From an uncultured Bacteroidaceae bacterium (lineage in GTDB: Bacteria > Bacteroidota > Bacteroidia > Bacteroidales > Bacteroidaceae): 64,000 bases of DNA. Shown here piece after piece: positions 53,309 through 63,940 of this stretch (position 1 is its first letter; each line of letters begins with the position of its first letter). Below the pieces are notes generated by a model. That model did not search any database. It was not told where the DNA came from and saw nothing but the letters and a program-made list of their open reading frames with translations. The stretch spans positions 39,265-103,264 of the forward strand of contig CAJOLR010000001.1 of NCBI GenBank assembly GCA_905235565.1, given 5' to 3'. The position numbers and the translations under genes are program-made.

Positions 53309-54283
53309 TTAATTGGAGCGGTTGATGATAAGCTCCAGATAGGCGGTGAAAGCTGCTCGGAAGGGTTCTTCCATTTGGATGGGGAGGGCGTTCAGAGCTT
53401 GGGTTTTGAGTTCCTGCATCTTTTGGATGGCATAATCAATTCCTCCGTTGGAAAGGGTATATTCAGTAACTTCCCGGATTTGTTGCGGAGTGGCTGTGAG
53501 GGAACGGATGGCTTTGATGTGAGCAGTCCAGTCGCGGTCGCTGTGTGTCAGGGCATAAATGGCGGGTAAAGTGAATTTACCTTCCTTCAGGTCGTTGCCT
53601 GAAGGTTTGCCGGTCTCCTTACTATCGTGGTAATCCAGAATGTCATCCATTATCTGGAAGCAGAGTCCTGCTATGTTGCCGTAGGTTCGGAATGAATTCA
53701 CCAGATCTGGTGTGACTCCGCTCAATATGGCAGAGAGAGATGTGCAGGCTGCAAACAGACTTGCTGTCTTTCCGGTTATTATGTCAAAATATGCTTTCTC
53801 CGAAAGAGTATCGGTGTTAAGAACGTCCAGCTGCGTTATCTCGCCTTCTGATAAGGTTCCAATCAGGACGGAGATTTCATGGACGCACTCAAGGTTTTTG
53901 GTTGCAACCACTTCCTGAAGGGATTTGGATACTATATAATCACCCAGAAGTACGGCCAGACGGTTATCAAAGGCTGCGTTGGCAGAGGTTTGTCCGCGGC
54001 GGGTCTCGCTCTCATCAACCACATCATCGTGGATAAGGCTTCCCTGATGGACCAGCTCTACTGCTGATGCCAGGTGGAAAATGCCGGTTGGGATATCCTG
54101 GCGCAGGCTTTTGGCTACAAGCAGGACAAGAACCGGACGCATCATCTTGCCGTTACGCTGCAGAAGGAACTTAAGCAGCATATCAATGGCAGGATTTGAG
54201 CTTGAAAACAGCGATGAATACTTTGATTTGAATACATCGAACTCGGTTTCAATCGGTAATAATATCTGCTTTCTGTAATCCAT
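53309..54283 (-). CDS. Polyprenyl (octaprenyl-type) diphosphate synthase
   Basis: A 324-residue trans-prenyltransferase. The two aspartate-rich motifs are LIHDDVVDES and CFQIMDDILDYHDS, with GNDLKEGKFTLPAIYAL and the KM-rich MMRPVLVLLVAK part between. Such enzymes make the side chain of menaquinone, which would be the electron donor for the fumarate reductase. Chain length is not told. The ATG at 54283 (MDYRKQILLPIE) is chosen; the longer frame runs back across the promoter. Divergent from polA. Confidence 0.9.
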   Translation of the reverse strand: MDYRKQILLPIETEFDVFKSKYSSLFSSSNPAIDMLLKFLLQRNGKMMRPVLVLLVAKSLRQDIPTGIFHLASAVELVHQGSLIHDDVVDESETRRGQTSANAAFDNRLAVLLGDYIVSKSLQEVVATKNLECVHEISVLIGTLSEGEITQLDVLNTDTLSEKAYFDIITGKTASLFAACTSLSAILSGVTPDLVNSFRTYGNIAGLCFQIMDDILDYHDSKETGKPSGNDLKEGKFTLPAIYALTHSDRDWTAHIKAIRSLTATPQQIREVTEYTLSNGGIDYAIQKMQELKTQALNALPIQMEEPFRAAFTAYLELIINRSN

Positions 54284-54291
54284 ACCAGCTG

Positions 54292-54299
54292 CAAAATTA
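54292..54299 (-). promoter_or_regulatory. -7 box (TAATTTTG on the minus strand) for the polyprenyl synthase
   Basis: The plus strand reads CAAAATTA. It ends 8 nt before the ATG, so the predicted leader is ~5 nt. A near-match for polA, TAATTTTA, is at 54331-54338 on the other strand. Confidence 0.55.
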
Positions 54300-54359
54300 G
54301 CAATAAATGTCCGTTTCAAGGAAAAAATTGTAATTTTACGTATCATTACACTATCATTT

Positions 54360-57194
54360 ATGGAGAAACTGTTTCTACTTGATGCATACGCACTTATATA
54401 CAGGGCATACTATGCTTTCCTCAAGGCACCAAGAATAAATTCCAAAGGATTCAACACATCGGCCGTACTGGGTTTTGTAAATACACTTGAGGATATTCTC
54501 AATAATGAGAAACCAACCCATATCGGTGTGGCGTTCGATCCCAAGGGAGGAACATTCCGGCATGAACTCTATAAGGAATACAAGGCTCAGCGTGAGGAGA
54601 CACCCGAAGTTATCAGGGAATCCGTGCCTATCATAAAACAGATACTGGAAGCATACCGCATACCGGTACTTGAAGTGGCCGGTTTTGAAGCCGATGACGT
54701 TATTGGCACATTATCTAAAAAGGCCGATGAGAAGGGGATAACCACATATATGATGACCCCCGACAAAGACTACTGTCAACTGGTTACAGAGAGGGCTCTC
54801 ATTTACCGTCCCCGCTACGGTAACAACGGTTACGAGATAATGGGTCCGCAAGAGGTAAAACAGAAATACGGACTGGACAACACAGGTCAGGTAATTGATA
54901 TGCTCGGCCTGATGGGAGACAGTTCGGACAACATTCCAGGCTGTCCCGGCATAGGCGAGAAAACCGCTGTAAAACTGATTACGGAATTTGGAGGGATAGA
55001 CGGACTTCTGGCCAACACCGACAAACTGAAAGGGGCACTTAAGGAAAAAGTAGAAAGTAACATTGACCAGATAAAATTCAGCCGTCTGCTTGCGACCATC
55101 AGAACCGATGTCCCTATAGAGCTCGATATGGAAGCTTTGAAATTCGAGGGACCCGACGAACATAAACTCTACTCGATTTTTGAGGATCTGGAATTCCGGA
55201 CTCTGATGAATAGGGTCAAAACCAGGCAGTCCGCTCCGTCACTATTTCCCGAAACCAATACTGAAACCGGAAACAATGAACAGGCGCAGTTGCCAAAACA
55301 GCACAAGAATGACGGTTTTCACGGCGATCTCTTTGATATATTCCAGCCGGATACACAGCCTGCTCAGGAATATTCAAATCTGAAGGACATAAAAAATACG
55401 CAACATAACTACTATCTCATTGAAACAGAAAAGGATGCCGAAACGTTAGCCCACAAAATCTCTGCACAGGATTTTTTCTGTTTTGACACAGAAACCACAG
55501 GTACCGATGCTATTCAGGCCCAAATAGTGGGATTGAGTATTGCACTAAGGGAACATGAAGCATGGTATGTGGCAATGCCGCCTGACAGAGAAGGAAAGCA
55601 ACGGATGCTCGAAATTTTCCGCCCTGTTTTTGAGAATCCCTCAACTCTCAAGATAGGTCAGAACATCAAATATGACATTCTGATTCTTGGTAACTACGGA
55701 ATCAATGTAGAGGGCACACTGTTTGATACAATGATTGCTCATTATCTGATTCAGCCCGAACTCCGTCACAACATGGATTATCTGGCAGAAATCTACCTAA
55801 ACTACAAGACAATCCATATTGAGGAACTGATAGGAGATAAAGGCCGTAACCAGAAGAATATGGCAGAACTCAGTTGCGCTGCAGTCTATGAATATGCATG
55901 CGAAGATGCCGATATAACTCTACAACTTAAGAACATACTGGAAAAAGAATTGGAAAAAGACGGTACAACACCTCTGTTCCGCGATGTTGAAATGCCTCTT
56001 GTACAGGTTCTTGCCTATATGGAACGTAATGGAGCAACGATTGATCCGGTAGCGTTGGCCGAAACTTCAAAACACTTTACCCAAAGGATGGAGGCTCTCG
56101 AAAGACAGATATATGATGAATCGGGAGGAACACAATTCAATATTCTGTCACCTAAGCAGGTTGGTGACATACTGTTTGAACGGATGAAGATTGTGGACAA
56201 ACCAAAAAAGACCAAGACAGGACAGTATGTAACATCCGAGGATGTATTGGAATCACTGAGATCGGAACACAAGATAGTGGATCTGATCCTGCAATACCGC
56301 GGACTGAAAAAACTGTTGGGAACATATGTTGACGCTCTGCCTCAACTGGTGAATCCTGCTACCGGTAAGATACATACTTCTTATAACCAGACAGTAACTG
56401 CAACCGGCAGATTAAGCTCCAGCAATCCCAATCTCCAGAACATACCTGTGCGGGATGAAGACGGCAAGGAAGTACGAAAAGCTTTTATTCCCCAACCTGG
56501 ATGCAAATTCTTCAGTGCCGACTACTCACAGATAGAACTCCGGATAATGGCTCACCTGAGTCAGGACCAGAATATGATCGAAGACTTCAGGTTGGGACAT
56601 GATATACATGCCGCAACAGCAGCCAAGGTATTCCATAAGCCAATCGATCAGGTTACCAAAACTGAACGAAGCAAGGCCAAGACAGCCAATTTCGGCATTA
56701 TTTACGGTATTTCAGCCTTTGGTCTGGCACAGCGGATGGGAGTTAGTAGAACTGAGGCTAAAGAACTGATAGAAAACTATTTCAAAACATATCAAGGTAT
56801 CAAGAACTACATGGACCAATCCATTGAGGATGCCAGGGCAAAAGGTTATATTGAAACTATACTTAAGCGAAAACGTTATCTGCCCGATATCAATTCACAT
56901 AATGCTACTGTACGTGGATTTGCTGAAAGAAATGCCATCAATGCTCCTATCCAGGGTAGTGCTGCAGACATTATCAAGATAGCTATGATTGCCATCTATA
57001 GGAGGTTCCGTAATGAAAACATAAAATCAACGATGATACTCCAGGTACATGATGAACTTAATTTCAATGTGGTCCCCGGCGAAGAGGAAAAGGTTGAGAG
57101 CATAGTTATAGAAGAGATGCAGAAAGCCTGGCAGATGTCAGTACCACTGATTGCAGATTGCGGTTGGGGAGCCAACTGGCTGGAAGCTCATTAA
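54360..57194 (+). CDS. polA: DNA polymerase I
   Basis: A 944-residue family-A polymerase with all three domains. The 5'-nuclease part (about residues 1-290) has LLDAYALIYRAYYAF, TPDKDYCQLV and GDSSDNIPGCPGIGEKTA. The 3'-5' exonuclease part (about 340-520) keeps CFDTETTGTDA, GQNIKYDILIL and ACEDADIT, so proofreading should be intact. The polymerase part has KFFSADYSQIELRIMAHLS, ERSKAKTANFGIIYGISAFG and LQVHDELNFNV. Length is typical. The end overlaps the convergent SpoU gene by 4 bp. Confidence 0.98.
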   Translation: MEKLFLLDAYALIYRAYYAFLKAPRINSKGFNTSAVLGFVNTLEDILNNEKPTHIGVAFDPKGGTFRHELYKEYKAQREETPEVIRESVPIIKQILEAYRIPVLEVAGFEADDVIGTLSKKADEKGITTYMMTPDKDYCQLVTERALIYRPRYGNNGYEIMGPQEVKQKYGLDNTGQVIDMLGLMGDSSDNIPGCPGIGEKTAVKLITEFGGIDGLLANTDKLKGALKEKVESNIDQIKFSRLLATIRTDVPIELDMEALKFEGPDEHKLYSIFEDLEFRTLMNRVKTRQSAPSLFPETNTETGNNEQAQLPKQHKNDGFHGDLFDIFQPDTQPAQEYSNLKDIKNTQHNYYLIETEKDAETLAHKISAQDFFCFDTETTGTDAIQAQIVGLSIALREHEAWYVAMPPDREGKQRMLEIFRPVFENPSTLKIGQNIKYDILILGNYGINVEGTLFDTMIAHYLIQPELRHNMDYLAEIYLNYKTIHIEELIGDKGRNQKNMAELSCAAVYEYACEDADITLQLKNILEKELEKDGTTPLFRDVEMPLVQVLAYMERNGATIDPVALAETSKHFTQRMEALERQIYDESGGTQFNILSPKQVGDILFERMKIVDKPKKTKTGQYVTSEDVLESLRSEHKIVDLILQYRGLKKLLGTYVDALPQLVNPATGKIHTSYNQTVTATGRLSSSNPNLQNIPVRDEDGKEVRKAFIPQPGCKFFSADYSQIELRIMAHLSQDQNMIEDFRLGHDIHAATAAKVFHKPIDQVTKTERSKAKTANFGIIYGISAFGLAQRMGVSRTEAKELIENYFKTYQGIKNYMDQSIEDARAKGYIETILKRKRYLPDINSHNATVRGFAERNAINAPIQGSAADIIKIAMIAIYRRFRNENIKSTMILQVHDELNFNVVPGEEEKVESIVIEEMQKAWQMSVPLIADCGWGANWLEAH

Positions 57195-57733
57195 TAGATA
57201 TCCTTAAATTGGCGGGCAAAATCCCATATAACCAAACCTGCACTCACTGATACGTTCAGTGAGTGTTTTGTTCCATATTGAGGTATCTCAAGTGACATTT
57301 TACACAAATCAACTACTTTCTGATTTACTCCTTTTACCTCATTACCAAAAACAAGTGCATATCTTTTATCCGTGTCAGCAACAAATTCATCAAGTTTGGC
57401 ACTACCTTCAACCTGTTCGACAGCTATTGTTAAATAACCGTTTGAATTCAGGTCTTTGACAACATTGACACAATTATCAGAGTAATACCAATCAACGCTT
57501 TCTTCGGCTCCCAAAGCTGTTTTATGTATCTCTACAGGATTATTGTCAGGAGTGGCTGTAATACCACACAGAATTATCCTTTCAACTCTGAAAGCATCGG
57601 ATGTACGGAATACGGAACCTACATTATAAAGACTGCGTACATCATCCAGAATTACTGTTACAGGTAGTTTATTACTTATTTTGAACAGTTCAGTATCAAT
57701 TCTGCCTAATTCAGTAATATCAAGTTTTCTCAT
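57191..57733 (-). CDS. SpoU/TrmH-family RNA 2'-O-methyltransferase
   Basis: A 180-residue SPOUT methyltransferase that methylates ribose 2'-OH in tRNA or rRNA. The three motifs are VRSLYNVGSVFRTSDAF, YALVFGNEVKGVNQKVVDLC (seen as ALVFGNEVKGV) and IPQYGTKHSLNVSVSAGLVIW (seen as HSLNVSVSAGLVIW). The target nucleotide cannot be told. It is convergent with polA. The gene follows the large AT-rich spacer, from which its promoter must come; no exact TAnnTTTG is obvious. Confidence 0.92.
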   Translation of the reverse strand: MRKLDITELGRIDTELFKISNKLPVTVILDDVRSLYNVGSVFRTSDAFRVERIILCGITATPDNNPVEIHKTALGAEESVDWYYSDNCVNVVKDLNSNGYLTIAVEQVEGSAKLDEFVADTDKRYALVFGNEVKGVNQKVVDLCKMSLEIPQYGTKHSLNVSVSAGLVIWDFARQFKDIY

Positions 57734-58169
57734 ATATCAGTTGTTTATTCTGTGTAAAAGTAGTTCATTTTATATTTTTACCTGTTTATAAAAACATAAA
57801 ATAGTGTTGATAATAATGATAAAAATAATAGGTTTCAAATTTTGATTATCAAGTTCTTTTCCGGTATTGAAAAAATACTGTCAATTGAGTGTACATAACA
57901 GACTTTTTTTATTCATAATTTCAAACCGGATATCAACACCATCATTAATTCCAAATTAAATCCATTTGAATACAATTGATTGTAAACAGTCTGTTTATAA
58001 TTATATAAATGATTGATTCTTATATAGATAATATGTTTATTAATATGTTTATATTTCAGCACTTACTGTAAATAAAAATAATTAGGTAACAGGAACTTAA
58101 AATATCAACAGTTTCAACACCTAATAACAACAATAAGATTTTTAAAAATAAGAAACATAAGTAATCATA
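57734..58169. other. 436-bp AT-rich spacer with DnaA-box-like words and a dyad
   Basis: By far the most AT-rich stretch of the window. It contains TTATCAACA-type 9-mers at 57805-57813 (as TGTTGATAA), 57930-57938 and 58102-58110 (ATATCAACA), and GTTTCAACA at 58111-58119, plus five copies of TGTTTAT and a perfect 7-bp dyad TAAACAG-T-CTGTTTA at 57983-57997. No ORF, tRNA or strong terminator was seen. It could be a replication-related or regulatory region. The flanking genes point towards it, which does not favour oriC. Confidence 0.45.
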
Positions 58170-60491
58170 TTATCTGATTACGGTTATGGATGTGCTTTCA
58201 CTCTTATTATTCTCAATATTTGTAACCACAGCGTGATATACTCCCGATGGAACAGGATTACCATTCATATCGTTCAAATTCCAGCTATATGATCCACCGT
58301 TGGAAATACCTTGATGTACAAGTCTTCCTGTATTTGACAATATCCGTACTGTAGTCTGTGACGTAAGACCGGTTATTGTAACATATCCGTCAAAATCAGG
58401 TGTTACAGGATTTGGATAAACCATAATATTTGAATCTGAGAGCATTTCTTCAGGATCCCTGGCCTGACCTCCATATTCAACCATTCCAAGGTTTGTACCA
58501 AAGAATAAAGAGCCATTCTGGCCGTTTTCTGTTATTGTCAGAATATTGTTTGAAGGGAGCGGACTGTTATTTACGGTAAAATGTTCCAAAGTCTGCTTAC
58601 CGTCAGCACTGAGAAGAAAAACTCCATCGTCAAGTGTACCTATCCATTTACGGTTACCCTGATCTATATAAATTGCTGTTGTAAATACTCCGTTAAAAAG
58701 ATAATCTGCCAGATTTGAACCGTCATTACGGGCTATTTTAATCCTTTCGAATACCGGATTAGGATTATCCAGAAAATTCTGCGGCTGTTTAAGTATATAG
58801 ATACCCTTGTCTGTTCCTATCCACATTTCACCGTTAAGGTCTACTTCATAGAAATATATGTTGGAAATCTCATCAGTTGTTCCATCCTGATTTCTGAAAT
58901 ATGGACCTGAAAACTTTATTCTGTCATCACTGTTATCCCTGATGGTACCATTCAGGTCGATACAGACAAGTCCGGCAATATATCTGGACGAATTCATCCA
59001 TAAATACCCGTCACTGTCAAATTTGAGTTGTTTGAATGTCGGTAATCCTGCTATCTCATCATAATACAGTCCAAACCACTTACCATCCGGCTGAAGAACC
59101 TTTAATATGGTATCAATCTCATTGTTTGCCATCCAAAGATTTCCATCGTTGTCATACTGTAGTGCACTTACACGGACATAATTGTTTTTATTATAATCGC
59201 TGTTGTTAAGTATGCTTTCAAGTCCACTGTTATTCCATGTATAAAGCTTTACGAACTTATTATCCCTGAATTCATAAAGACCTTGTCCCATTGAGCCTAC
59301 AAAAATATGGTTACGGTCATCAGGATCCTGAGCAGCTTCTGTAAGGTTAAGGTATTTTACTCCTGTCTTTGATTCTATATCTTCATCAAGTGAAGTCCAT
59401 CTGTCATTCTCGTAAATCATCATGGTACCTGGATAATCTATACCTGAATAGTTGTGACAGCCACCAACCACCAGCAATCTACCCTTTTCCGGCCATGATA
59501 CAGAGTGAAACCAATTCCGGCGGGGACTGTTAGGCTTAATAGGAAGAGACTTACATACAATACTGTCTTCAGTAACCTGATAATGAAGCAGTCCGTCAAA
59601 ACCCTGACTGATCCACCAATCACTGCCTTCTGTCAGTACATCATTTATATGAAACTTGAAAGTATATTCCTTATAGTCTGAATATGTGTTATATATGGCA
59701 ATTATACTATCCATTATGATAGCCAGACGGTTGTTTTCAACAAATGAAACGGCGTTTACTTTATCCCTTACACCTGACAGTGAAGCGTTTTTAGGGTTAA
59801 TTGTAAATACACGGTTGTCTGTTGAAAGTCCGGATAGTTTGTCGTCAAAAACAAACAGATGTCTGAATTTTTTGTTACTGAATAGTTTCCAGTTGGTATT
59901 ATCCAGAAGATTATCGCTCTTAAGTCCGACAAAAATACCGTTATCAGTACTGCAGAAAAGTGAATCACCCAAAAATACAGAAGTATTGACGGCCGATTCA
60001 AAACGGTATGTTGTAGTTATCTCCCTTCGGTTGATATTGAAAATCACCAGTCCTGCACTGGTTGAAATATATGCATTATTACCATCAATTCGGAGTTCGT
60101 TGACCTTAACTCCTACTATACCGTTCTTAAGGTCGGTGCAGTTATAGATTGTTTCATCGCTGTAGAGAATGTCAATATTACCGTTTGAGTAAACCAGAAC
60201 AACTGCATTTTCAGTTTGGCAGTAAGCCATTTCGGCAATATCGGTATCGCTGAGTCCTCCAACCTTGTCAATGGAGTACAGAGCATCGTCAGACGGATCA
60301 TAGAAATACACTGCACCTTCGCTCAATACAAATATGTAACCGAAAGCCTTTATTGCATGAGTGGCATTGTTATAAGCAGGATGTGCTCTCCAAGTACCGA
60401 CAGGAATACCTGCATGTACCTTATTAAAAGGCAAAAGGAGCATTACCGCAGTGATTGCGATAATGGCTCCTCTTGTCAGTTTCTTTATCAT
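58170..60491 (-). CDS. porZ: Type IX secretion system protein PorZ
   Basis: A 773-residue exported protein: a signal peptide ([20 protein letters not shown]), then [16 protein letters not shown] and [16 protein letters not shown], typical of PorZ. Beta-propeller-like repeats span about residues 40-690 (for example [47 protein letters not shown]). The last ~75 residues form a T9SS C-terminal sorting domain ([33 protein letters not shown]). PorZ is part of the attachment complex that links T9SS cargo to anionic LPS at the cell surface. It follows the AT-rich spacer's far side and overlaps rdgB by 4 bp. Confidence 0.88.
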   Translation of the reverse strand: MIKKLTRGAIIAITAVMLLLPFNKVHAGIPVGTWRAHPAYNNATHAIKAFGYIFVLSEGAVYFYDPSDDALYSIDKVGGLSDTDIAEMAYCQTENAVVLVYSNGNIDILYSDETIYNCTDLKNGIVGVKVNELRIDGNNAYISTSAGLVIFNINRREITTTYRFESAVNTSVFLGDSLFCSTDNGIFVGLKSDNLLDNTNWKLFSNKKFRHLFVFDDKLSGLSTDNRVFTINPKNASLSGVRDKVNAVSFVENNRLAIIMDSIIAIYNTYSDYKEYTFKFHINDVLTEGSDWWISQGFDGLLHYQVTEDSIVCKSLPIKPNSPRRNWFHSVSWPEKGRLLVVGGCHNYSGIDYPGTMMIYENDRWTSLDEDIESKTGVKYLNLTEAAQDPDDRNHIFVGSMGQGLYEFRDNKFVKLYTWNNSGLESILNNSDYNKNNYVRVSALQYDNDGNLWMANNEIDTILKVLQPDGKWFGLYYDEIAGLPTFKQLKFDSDGYLWMNSSRYIAGLVCIDLNGTIRDNSDDRIKFSGPYFRNQDGTTDEISNIYFYEVDLNGEMWIGTDKGIYILKQPQNFLDNPNPVFERIKIARNDGSNLADYLFNGVFTTAIYIDQGNRKWIGTLDDGVFLLSADGKQTLEHFTVNNSPLPSNNILTITENGQNGSLFFGTNLGMVEYGGQARDPEEMLSDSNIMVYPNPVTPDFDGYVTITGLTSQTTVRILSNTGRLVHQGISNGGSYSWNLNDMNGNPVPSGVYHAVVTNIENNKSESTSITVIR

Positions 60492-61063
60492 AATTGTTTC
60501 AGATAATCGACTAATTTTCTAACGGCGCGACCTCGGTGGCTTACCAGGTTCTTGCTTTCAGGGCTCATCTGAGAGAATGATTCGGTAAATCCGTCAGGTA
60601 TGAATATTGGGTCATATCCAAACCCAGACTGGCCATAATGGCGCTCAAGAGCTATCTTTCCTGTTACTATTCCCTCAAACAGAACTTCCTGTCCGTTAAG
60701 TAATAACGCAACAACAGTCCTAAATTGTGCGCTGCGGTCCTGTTTTTTTTCAAGTTCTCGGAGCAGTTTGGTCATATTGGCCTCCGAGTCATGGTCACCT
60801 GCATAGCGTGCCGAGTGAACTCCGGGTGCTCCATTAAGGGCCTTTACCTCCAGTCCTGTGTCATCTGCAAAACAGTCATAACCGTAGTGCTCCTTGACGT
60901 AACGGGCTTTCTGCAGGGCGTTGTCCTGAAAGGTGTCACCGGTTTCGGGGATATCCTCAGTGCAGCCTATCTCCTTCAGGGAGTGAACTGTAAAGCGGTC
61001 GCCAAGTATCTGGCGCACCTCCTCCAGCTTGTGGGCGTTGTTTGTGGCAAATACCAGCTCCAT
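60488..61063 (-). CDS. rdgB: Non-canonical purine NTP pyrophosphatase (RdgB/HAM1)
   Basis: A 191-residue HAM1-family enzyme that removes ITP and XTP from the nucleotide pool. The N-terminal motif is [19 protein letters not shown], with [26 protein letters not shown], and the C-terminal [12 protein letters not shown] and [14 protein letters not shown]. Length fits. It lies 4 bp after leuS and overlaps porZ by 4 bp, so leuS-rdgB-porZ is probably one operon. Confidence 0.96.
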   Translation of the reverse strand: MELVFATNNAHKLEEVRQILGDRFTVHSLKEIGCTEDIPETGDTFQDNALQKARYVKEHYGYDCFADDTGLEVKALNGAPGVHSARYAGDHDSEANMTKLLRELEKKQDRSAQFRTVVALLLNGQEVLFEGIVTGKIALERHYGQSGFGYDPIFIPDGFTESFSQMSPESKNLVSHRGRAVRKLVDYLKQL

Positions 61064-61067
61064 TTTA

Positions 61068-63902
61068 TTACAGTACGATGTTCACTATCTTTCGCGGTAC
61101 CACGATTACCTTACGGATGGGCCTACCGTCAATGTACCCTAAAGCCTTCTCATTGGCCAGTACCGCATCCTGAATCTCTTGCTGGGTTGCCTCTGCCGGG
61201 AAGTCCATTGTAAAACGGGTCTTGCCGTTGAATGAGATGGAATAGGTTATGCTGTCTTCCCTGAGGTACTCCTCGTTGAACTTGGGCCATGCGGCATCGC
61301 AAACAGAGACAGAGTTGCCCAGTGAACTCCAGAGTTCCTCGGCGGTGTGGGGAGCAAACGGCGCAATCACCTTAGCCAGGTCTGTCAGCACGGCGCGTTT
61401 GTTGCACTTGAGTCCTGACAGCTCGTTTACGCATATCATGAATGCGGCCACCGATGTGTTGAATGAGAAGTTCTCAATATCCTCGGTTACCTTCTTTATG
61501 AGTTTGTGGATTGACTTGAGCTCATCCTTTGATGGAGCCTCATCACTCACTGCCAGCTTGCCGTCACGGTCAAAGTAGAGGGCCCACATCTTGCGGATAA
61601 AGCGGTGGCAGCCGTCAATGCCGTTGGTATCCCAGGGCTTTGACTGCTCAAGGGGCCCTAAGAACATCTCGTACATACGCAGCGTATCGGCTCCGTATTT
61701 CTCGATGATATCATCGGGATTGACCACGTTGAACATGGACTTACTCATCTTCTCTACTGCCCAGCCGCAGATGTACTTGCCGTTCTCCAGAATGAACTCG
61801 GCGTTGTTGTACTCGGGTCTCCAGGCCTTGAATGCCTCGACATCCAGTACATCGGCACTTACTATATTTACATCCACGTGGATGGGAGTGGTGTCATACT
61901 GGTCCTTGAGGCCGTAAGATACAAACTTGTTGGTGTCCTTGATGCGATATACAAAGTTACTGCGGCCCTGAATCATACCTTGGTTGATGAGCTTGCTGAA
62001 CGGCTCCTCAACCTCGCTTACGCCCAGATCCTTGAGGAACTTGTTCCAGAAGCGGGAGTAGATAAGGTGACCGGTTGCGTGTTCGGAGCCTCCCAGATAG
62101 AGATCTACGCACTTCCAGTAGCTGTCGGCCTCACGGCTTACCAGAGCCTTGCTGTTGTGCGGGTCCATGTAACGCAGATAGTAGGCCGATGAGCCTGCAA
62201 ATCCGGGCATGGTGTTAAGCTCCAGCGGGAATACGGTCTTGTTGTCTATTAGTGACTTGTCAACAACCTTGCAGTTTTTCTCGTCAAAGGCCCAGACCCT
62301 GGCGTGACCCAGAGGGGGCTCGCCTGTCTCGGTGGGCTTGTATTCACTTATCTCAGGGAGTTCCAGCGGCAGGCACTGCTCGGGTACCATTGTGGGTATT
62401 CCGTTTCTGTAATATACCGGGAACGGCTCACCCCAGTAGCGCTGACGGCTGAATATGGCGTCACGCAGACGGTAGTTTACCTTTACCTTGCCCAGTTTGT
62501 TCTCCTGTACATATTTCCTGGTGGCGGCAATGGCCTCCTTGACTGTCAGGCCATTCAGGTTGAGTCCGCCCTCACGGATCTGGTCTGGACGGGGTGAGTT
62601 CATCATCACACCCTCCTTGGCGTCAAAGCTCTCCTCTGATACATCGCAACCCTCAATCAAAGGTCTTATTTCAAGGCCGAAATGCTTGGCGAATGCGTAG
62701 TCACGGCTGTCGTGTGCAGGAACGGCCATGATGGCGCCTGTTCCGTAGCCGGCCAGTACATAGTCGCTTATCCATACGGGTACGTCCTCACCTGTCAGGG
62801 GGTTGATGGCGTATGATCCGCTGAACACGCCGGTAACACGGCGGTCGGCTATACGCTCGCGTTCGGTGCGCTTCTTAACGGCTGCTATGTAGGCATCCAC
62901 CTCCTTCTTCTGTGCGGGTGTGGTGAGCTGAGCCACCAGCTCGCTCTCAGGAGCCAGTACCATGAATGTCACGCCGAATATGGTATCGGCACGGGTGGTG
63001 AATATGGTGAATTCTATGTCAGAGTCCTTAACGTGGAACTGCATCTCGGTACCCTCGGAGCGGCCTATCCAGTTACGCTGGGTCTCCTTGATGGAGTCGG
63101 ACCAGTCTATCTTGTCCAGACCGTCAAGAAGGCGCTGTGCATAGGCAGATACCCTTAAGCACCACTGGCGCATCTTTTTCTGCTCCACGGGGAATCCGCC
63201 GCGTACTGATACGCCCTCTACCACCTCGTCGTTGGCAAGCACGGTGCCCAGTCCGGCGCACCAGTTTACCATTGTCTCGCCTAAGTAGGCTATGCGGTAG
63301 TTCATAAGGACATCGGATTTCTGCTTCTCGTCCATTGCCTTCCACTCGGCGGCGGTAAAGTTGAGTTCCTCGCTCTGGGCTACGTCCAGATTTGCAGAGC
63401 CTTCTTTTTCAAAATGCTCAATAAGCTTCTCTATGGGCTGGGCGCTCTGGCACTTGTTGCAGTAGAATGAGCCGAACATCTTCTGGAATGCCCACTGGGT
63501 CCAGTGGTAGTAGCCGGGCTCGCAGGTGCGGACCTCGCGGTCCCAATCGAATGAGAATCCTATCTTGTCCAGCTGCTCGCGGTAGCGGTTTATGTTCTTC
63601 TCGGTTGTTATTGCGGGGTGCTGGCCGGTCTGTATGGCGTACTGCTCGGCGGGCAGGCCGTATGCATCGTAACCCATGGGGTTGAGGACGTTGAATCCGC
63701 ACTGGCGCTTGTAGCGGGCATATATGTCCGATGCAATGTAGCCTAAGGGGTGTCCTACGTGCAGGCCGGCGCCTGAGGGGTAGGGGAACATGTTGAGTAC
63801 ATAATACTTAGGCTTGGAGGCATCTTCAGTTACCTTATAAGTTCCCTCCTTGGCCCACTTTTCCTGCCATTTCTTTTCAATTGCTCTGAAATCGTATTCC
63901 AT
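61068..63902 (-). CDS. leuS: Leucine--tRNA ligase
   Basis: A 944-residue class I synthetase charging tRNA-Leu (one such tRNA is also in this window). The HIGH motif is [20 protein letters not shown] and the KMSKS motif is [17 protein letters not shown]. An editing (CP1) domain lies at about residues 230-420 with [20 protein letters not shown] text and [18 protein letters not shown]. The ATG at 63902 ([13 protein letters not shown]) is the start; the in-frame codon at 63935 lies inside the promoter box. Confidence 0.98.
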   Translation of the reverse strand: MEYDFRAIEKKWQEKWAKEGTYKVTEDASKPKYYVLNMFPYPSGAGLHVGHPLGYIASDIYARYKRQCGFNVLNPMGYDAYGLPAEQYAIQTGQHPAITTEKNINRYREQLDKIGFSFDWDREVRTCEPGYYHWTQWAFQKMFGSFYCNKCQSAQPIEKLIEHFEKEGSANLDVAQSEELNFTAAEWKAMDEKQKSDVLMNYRIAYLGETMVNWCAGLGTVLANDEVVEGVSVRGGFPVEQKKMRQWCLRVSAYAQRLLDGLDKIDWSDSIKETQRNWIGRSEGTEMQFHVKDSDIEFTIFTTRADTIFGVTFMVLAPESELVAQLTTPAQKKEVDAYIAAVKKRTERERIADRRVTGVFSGSYAINPLTGEDVPVWISDYVLAGYGTGAIMAVPAHDSRDYAFAKHFGLEIRPLIEGCDVSEESFDAKEGVMMNSPRPDQIREGGLNLNGLTVKEAIAATRKYVQENKLGKVKVNYRLRDAIFSRQRYWGEPFPVYYRNGIPTMVPEQCLPLELPEISEYKPTETGEPPLGHARVWAFDEKNCKVVDKSLIDNKTVFPLELNTMPGFAGSSAYYLRYMDPHNSKALVSREADSYWKCVDLYLGGSEHATGHLIYSRFWNKFLKDLGVSEVEEPFSKLINQGMIQGRSNFVYRIKDTNKFVSYGLKDQYDTTPIHVDVNIVSADVLDVEAFKAWRPEYNNAEFILENGKYICGWAVEKMSKSMFNVVNPDDIIEKYGADTLRMYEMFLGPLEQSKPWDTNGIDGCHRFIRKMWALYFDRDGKLAVSDEAPSKDELKSIHKLIKKVTEDIENFSFNTSVAAFMICVNELSGLKCNKRAVLTDLAKVIAPFAPHTAEELWSSLGNSVSVCDAAWPKFNEEYLREDSITYSISFNGKTRFTMDFPAEATQQEIQDAVLANEKALGYIDGRPIRKVIVVPRKIVNIVL

Positions 63903-63932
63903 TATTTCGTCGAATGTTTCGTTTTTAAGTTG

Positions 63933-63940
63933 CAAAATTA
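63933..63940 (-). promoter_or_regulatory. -7 box (TAATTTTG on the minus strand) for leuS-rdgB-porZ
   Basis: The plus strand reads CAAAATTA; the predicted start is near 63929, ~27 nt before the ATG. Confidence 0.6.

Noticed and set aside
57734..58169. A firm oriC call for the AT-rich spacer
   Set aside because: Genes on both sides point towards it and dnaA is not present; the DnaA-like words are short and could be chance in AT-rich DNA. Kept only as a candidate.
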